NCBI RefSeq assembly: GCF_019801215.1
Contig: NZ_JAHVJO010000003.1
Span: 124,001 to 188,000, forward strand
Length of the DNA stretch: 64,000 nucleotides
Reading direction: 5' to 3'
Origin: Fictibacillus nanhaiensis
Lineage (GTDB): Bacteria; Bacillota; Bacilli; Bacillales; Fictibacillaceae
Of this stretch, positions 60,879-64,000 are shown one piece after another; position 1 is the first letter of the stretch; the number at the start of each line of letters is the position of its first letter. Both the position numbers and the translations under genes were made by a program. The notes below the pieces were generated by a model, which was not told where the DNA came from, did not search any database, and saw only the letters and a program-made list of their open reading frames with translations.

Positions 60879-60884
60879 TTTCAT

Positions 60885-61871
60885 TTATTCAAATGATAGT
60901 TTAATAGAGACTTTGTTTAGTTGAGCTTTCAACTCACATCTTCCCCCAATCGGAAATGTAAAAATAGGTGTAGTATGACCAAAATTAGCGTTTACGACAA
61001 CAGGAAGGTTTCTTAGTTCCTCTTTTGTTTCAATAACATAACGCAGCTCTTCTTCTGTAATGTTTGAGCCTTTTTCAAATCTTCCGATGACAATTCCTTT
61101 TACACCGCTAAATGAAGGCTGGTGGATTAAAGACTGCAGATCCCTATCGAACGTGCGAGCATTCACCTCTGAGTCATCTTCTAAAAATAAAATCGTATTC
61201 TCCAGACTTGGCATAAACGCTGTCCCTTGCAACAAGTTGAGTGTGCTTAGGTTGCCGCCAATAATAGTGCCTGAAGCACTTCCCTCCTGAAAAACTCCAT
61301 ACCCCTCATTCTCAATAAACGCACGATTGTCTTGATCGATATACCAGCTATCATTGCTCCAATGAAGGGAAGGTTTCAAGTCTGCCTCTTCCTCACTCAT
61401 CAATACTTTTTGAAGATACTCTAACGTATAGTCCAATCCTTTTTTCATACCTAATGAAGAGAATGCTGGACCTGAATAGGTTACGAGTCCCGTTTTTGTA
61501 AAAATGGCATTCTGGAGAGCAGTAATGTCAGAATAACCGCAAAATACCTTTGGGTTTTTCCGAATCAAGTCATAGTCTATATATTTCAACAGCTGGTTGG
61601 AAGTAAAGCCGCCAATTGTTGTGAATATCCCTTTTACATTCGAATCAAGAAAAGCCTCATGCAAGTCTTCTATACGCTTTTCAATAGGAGCAGTCATTAA
61701 CACACTGGATTCCATAATATTTTTACCGAATGTTACTCGTAAACCTAGTTTCTCAAAATTTCTGATCGCTTCCCTTACAATATCCTCTGAAATAATCTGA
61801 TGCGTCGTTGATGGAGCGATAATCCTGATTTCATCGCCTCTCTGCAGTCGTTCTGGTACAGTTTTGTTCAT
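60885..61871 (-). CDS. S66-family LD-carboxypeptidase / MccF-like serine peptidase
   Basis: A 328-residue cytosolic serine peptidase of the S66 family, which includes murein tetrapeptide LD-carboxypeptidase and the microcin C immunity protein MccF. The nucleophile Ser is in KVFCGYSDITALQNAI, Glu in NTILFLEDDSEVNARTFDRDL, and His in VNANFGHTTPIFTFPIGG. The NARTFDRDL stretch, after the Glu, is closer to the MccF-like subgroup that cleaves aminoacyl-nucleotide toxins, but peptidoglycan turnover is equally possible. AAAGGATGATACATA precedes the ATG. Confidence 0.88.
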   Translation of the reverse strand: MNKTVPERLQRGDEIRIIAPSTTHQIISEDIVREAIRNFEKLGLRVTFGKNIMESSVLMTAPIEKRIEDLHEAFLDSNVKGIFTTIGGFTSNQLLKYIDYDLIRKNPKVFCGYSDITALQNAIFTKTGLVTYSGPAFSSLGMKKGLDYTLEYLQKVLMSEEEADLKPSLHWSNDSWYIDQDNRAFIENEGYGVFQEGSASGTIIGGNLSTLNLLQGTAFMPSLENTILFLEDDSEVNARTFDRDLQSLIHQPSFSGVKGIVIGRFEKGSNITEEELRYVIETKEELRNLPVVVNANFGHTTPIFTFPIGGRCELKAQLNKVSIKLSFE

Positions 61872-61877
61872 TATGTA

Positions 61878-62648
61878 TCATCCTTTTTTAAATGAAAAAT
61901 AATAGTAGTACGAAGATTTCCTAGCATTCTCCTTACACCCTGACCGTGTAAAAAGCTTCTGCATCGCCTTGTTCGACTCATGAGTAGAACCTATGTAATA
62001 GCTTGCGCCCATCTTTTTTAATAGATAGAGAGAATCGTTATGAAGCTTTGAAGCATACCCTTTTCCCCTCTCTTCTGGCAGCAACCCAAAATAGAACAAA
62101 CGGCCTTCATCCTCTGTCCCAGGTTCGATATGAGGGATACATACCGCGATAGGACGGTTTTGCATATAAAATACACCACAGTTGTGTTTCCAATGAGATC
62201 CTAGCTCATTCTTAACGGAACTTAAATGCCCTTCCATCGATATCGTCGAACGCTTGTTTAGTGAGTTTTGCATCACCCTTTCCCATAAGCCCTTAAACTC
62301 TTTTTCGGTAAACTTACCATCCTTTAAAGTATAGTAAGAAAAATCGGGATGAAACTCAAACTCCTCAGATAGATTCTTCACGTATTCTATTGAGTTAGAA
62401 TGATGCTTAAAACCACACTCTTCTAGATACCTGGCCAAACTGGATTGTGTGTTCGTTTCATTGCGTAAATGAACACCCACTCGGTTAAGATGTTTTTGCG
62501 ATCCGATCGTTAGCAACTTCTCCACAATCTCAGAAAAAAGCTCATTTTCAACCGAATGCTTCTGTTCCAACCCAAGATACTCGGGCATGCCGTTTAATAA
62601 GTAAAAAAAGGGGGCTATTAACAATTCTAATCTTTCTTTATCATGCAT
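61878..62648 (-). CDS. GNAT-family N-acetyltransferase
   Basis: A 256-residue protein with a C-terminal GNAT domain (FYFGLLPEERGKGYASKLHNDSLYLLKKMGASYYIGSTHESNKAMQKLFTRSGC). RGKGYA is the acetyl-CoA loop. The N-terminal half is divergent and may be a second, degenerate GNAT unit. Substrate unknown. ATG 62648 is favoured. The TTG at 62663 sits on the AGAGAG ribosome site. The gene ends 6 nt before the MccF-like gene, so the two are probably co-transcribed, and both could act on the same class of compound. Confidence 0.8.
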   Translation of the reverse strand: MHDKERLELLIAPFFYLLNGMPEYLGLEQKHSVENELFSEIVEKLLTIGSQKHLNRVGVHLRNETNTQSSLARYLEECGFKHHSNSIEYVKNLSEEFEFHPDFSYYTLKDGKFTEKEFKGLWERVMQNSLNKRSTISMEGHLSSVKNELGSHWKHNCGVFYMQNRPIAVCIPHIEPGTEDEGRLFYFGLLPEERGKGYASKLHNDSLYLLKKMGASYYIGSTHESNKAMQKLFTRSGCKENARKSSYYYYFSFKKG

Positions 62649-62755
62649 ACGATTTCCACTCAACTCTCTTTTTCATTTCTTCCCAGCATTTTTCTCCATC
62701 CATTTCTACAAAAATGATCGAATTCCTTTACTATAAATAACTTGCAACTTCTCTC

Positions 62756-62793
62756 CACAAAAAAACGACCAGCAACCGCTGATCGTTTTACAT
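62756..62793 (-). terminator. Rho-independent terminator
   Basis: On the minus strand AAAACGATCAGC pairs with GCTGGTCGTTTT around GGTT and is followed by TTTGTGG. It ends the DJ-1/PfpI gene. Confidence 0.85.
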
Positions 62794-62803
62794 TCATTAT
62801 TCT

Positions 62804-63466
62804 TTAACGTTTTTCTAATACATCCACCATGCGAATGGCTACACTTCTGCTCGACTGAGGGTTTTGACCCGTAACCAGATTGCCGTCTGTTACGGCAAAA
62901 TCTTCCCATTTTCCTGCTCTTTGGAATTCTGCTCCAAGTTCCCGCAATTTCGTTTCAAGCAAGAAAGGGACTTCTTTCGTCAGCTGCATCTCTTCTTCCT
63001 CTTCATCCGTAAAAGCTGTTACTGTTTTTCCTTTTACGATAGAGGTACCATCTTTCAGCGTGGCAGTTGTTAGTCCTGCTGGTCCGTGACATACACTTCC
63101 AATGACTTTGTTTGTCTGCGCCATCTGACTTACCACTTCTTTTAACGCTTCGCTTTTCGGAAAATCAAATACCGTTCCATGACCTCCTGGTAAATAGATC
63201 GCGTCATAGCTCACCGCATCGTCACGGCTAAGTTCAGCGGTATCCTCAAGCAAGGACAATGCTTCTTTATATTGTTCCCGATCAACACCTTCTACGCTAT
63301 TCGGATCCAGAGGGATACTTCCTCCTTTAATACTTTTCACCGTAATGTCATACCCTTTATCACGGAATTCGTTAAATGGAACGGCAAACTCTTCAAGCCA
63401 CAACCCTGTTTTATTATTACCGATATTCTGATGATTCGTTACGACAATCAATATGCGTTTTGACAT
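62804..63466 (-). CDS. DJ-1/PfpI-family protein (type 1 glutamine amidotransferase-like)
   Basis: A 220-residue cytosolic protein. The nucleophile elbow is VIGSVCHGPAGLTTA, with Cys followed by His, and the oxyanion Glu/Gly segment is YDAIYLPGGHGTVFDF. The size and TGLWLEEFAVPFNEFRDKGYDITVKS start fit the Hsp31-like/glyoxalase III group, which repairs or detoxifies methylglyoxal adducts. Exact activity is uncertain. GAAAGGAAGTGCTAGC precedes the ATG. Single-gene unit. Confidence 0.9.
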   Translation of the reverse strand: MSKRILIVVTNHQNIGNNKTGLWLEEFAVPFNEFRDKGYDITVKSIKGGSIPLDPNSVEGVDREQYKEALSLLEDTAELSRDDAVSYDAIYLPGGHGTVFDFPKSEALKEVVSQMAQTNKVIGSVCHGPAGLTTATLKDGTSIVKGKTVTAFTDEEEEEMQLTKEVPFLLETKLRELGAEFQRAGKWEDFAVTDGNLVTGQNPQSSRSVAIRMVDVLEKR

Positions 63467-63570
63467 GCTAGCACTTCCTTTCTGTCATCTACGTTTATCA
63501 TTTTTCCCGATTTCTTATTTTTAAAACAAAAGGCTTGCATGCTGTTTTCGTGAGCGAGCACACAAACAAG

Positions 63571-63599
63571 CAGTCTCTCCAAAAGAAAAGACTGCTTCA
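63571..63599 (-). terminator. Probable terminator after the aldo/keto reductase
   Basis: On the minus strand AAGCAGTCTT pairs with AGACTGCTTG around TTCTTTTGGAG and is followed by a T-rich tract. Confidence 0.6.
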
Positions 63600-63601
63600 C
63601 T

Positions 63602-64000
63602 CTACTCAAACTGCTTATAAAATTCGGGATCGTCAGGATCAGCGCCGTTCCGCTTATCTTGGTTCAGAGCCGAAATCCGTGACATGTCTTCGGCCGTTAA
63701 CTCAAAATCAAAAATATGACCATTCTCTTCTATGCGGTGTTTCGTTACGGATTTTGGTATCGTAACAACACCATTTTGGATATCCCATCGTAAAATAATC
63801 TGGGCTACTGATTTGTTATGCTTTTTAGCAAGTTCAACTAAAGTAGGCTCTTCAAATATCTCTCCTTTTAAAAGAGGACGCCATGCTTCAACCTGAATCC
63901 CTTGTTCTTTGCAATACGTGATTAACTCTTCCTGTGTAAGACGAGGATGATATTCCACCTGGTTCACCATTGGTTTTATTTGTGCTTCAGCGATTAAATC
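63602..64000 (-). CDS. Aldo/keto reductase, C-terminal part (5' end outside the window)
   Basis: The frame is open to the right edge of the window and encodes the last 132 residues of an NADPH-dependent reductase. IKPMVNQVEYHPRLTQEELITYCKEQGIQVEAWRPL is the conserved barrel strand region with substrate-side QVEYHP. KSVAQIILRWDIQNGVVTIPKSVTKHRIEENGHIFDFELTAEDMSRISALN holds the NADPH-binding I-P-K-S and E-N motifs. The catalytic Tyr, Asp, Lys and His lie beyond the edge. Confidence 0.93.
   Translation of the reverse strand, partial: DLIAEAQIKPMVNQVEYHPRLTQEELITYCKEQGIQVEAWRPLLKGEIFEEPTLVELAKKHNKSVAQIILRWDIQNGVVTIPKSVTKHRIEENGHIFDFELTAEDMSRISALNQDKRNGADPDDPEFYKQFE

Overview
The window looks like chromosome from an aerobic, endospore-forming Bacillaceae (Bacillus/Fictibacillus-like). 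The evidence is low-to-moderate GC, strong AGGAGG-type ribosome sites with frequent TTG and GTG starts, a GerA/GerB/GerC germination operon, cre and Fur boxes of the Bacillus type, and many Bacillus-type housekeeping and stress genes. The genus is an inference. I see no tRNA, rRNA, insertion sequence, prophage or CRISPR array. Most genes run on the minus strand.

Layout. 1-2.9 kb: end of a plus-strand membrane protein, a 14-TM drug/proton antiporter with a perfect 16-bp inverted-repeat operator, an OsmC-type protein and a small YkuJ-like protein. 2.9-3.3 kb: a gamma-glutamylcyclotransferase gene broken by an in-frame stop. 3.5-7.6 kb: germinant receptor operon in the order A, C, small membrane ORF, B. 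7.7-20.2 kb: mixed housekeeping genes (VanZ, class I glutamine amidotransferase, M3 peptidase, 5'-nucleotidase family, VOC and TIM-barrel proteins, esterase, VanW, ring-cleaving dioxygenase, YnfA), plus a frameshifted membrane gene near 16.7 kb. 20.3-22.5 kb: egtB-egtD, the core of ergothioneine synthesis. 23.4-27.5 kb: DUF3817 protein, Sco copper chaperone with a PepSY membrane protein, and a LuxR-type two-component system. 27.6-29.9 kb: manganese catalase, Nudix hydrolase, methyltransferase.

30.0-42.6 kb is the most coherent block: a catabolic island that can take anthranilate (or another precursor of 3-hydroxyanthranilate) to pyruvate and acetyl-CoA. It holds an HpaB-type flavin monooxygenase, 3-hydroxyanthranilate 3,4-dioxygenase, ACMS decarboxylase, aminomuconate semialdehyde dehydrogenase, a RidA-type aminomuconate deaminase, 4-oxalocrotonate tautomerase (a 59-residue gene) and decarboxylase, oxopentenoate hydratase, hydroxyoxovalerate aldolase and acylating acetaldehyde dehydrogenase. 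A TRAP transporter (dctPQM) and an IclR regulator precede it. Two near-identical palindromes lie 7 bp upstream of the predicted -35 boxes of the catabolic operon and of iclR, and two CcpA cre sites sit in front of the oxygenase and dctP. This reads as substrate-specific control plus carbon catabolite repression. The flavin reductase needed by the monooxygenase is not in the window.

43-51 kb: an orphan sensor kinase, a DDAH-family hydrolase, a nucleotidyltransferase, two aminoglycoside-phosphotransferase-fold proteins, an unrecognised 302-residue protein with a possible NlpC/P60-like end, and YqcI/YcgG, DUF2087 and DUF2500 proteins. 51.2-60.7 kb: a Fur-controlled seven-gene operon for a citrate-hydroxamate siderophore of the schizokinen type (rhbA-B-C-D-E, MFS exporter, rhbF), with nearly every junction overlapping. 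60.9-64 kb: S66 LD-carboxypeptidase/MccF-like protein, GNAT acetyltransferase, DJ-1/PfpI protein and the C-terminal part of an aldo/keto reductase that runs off the window.
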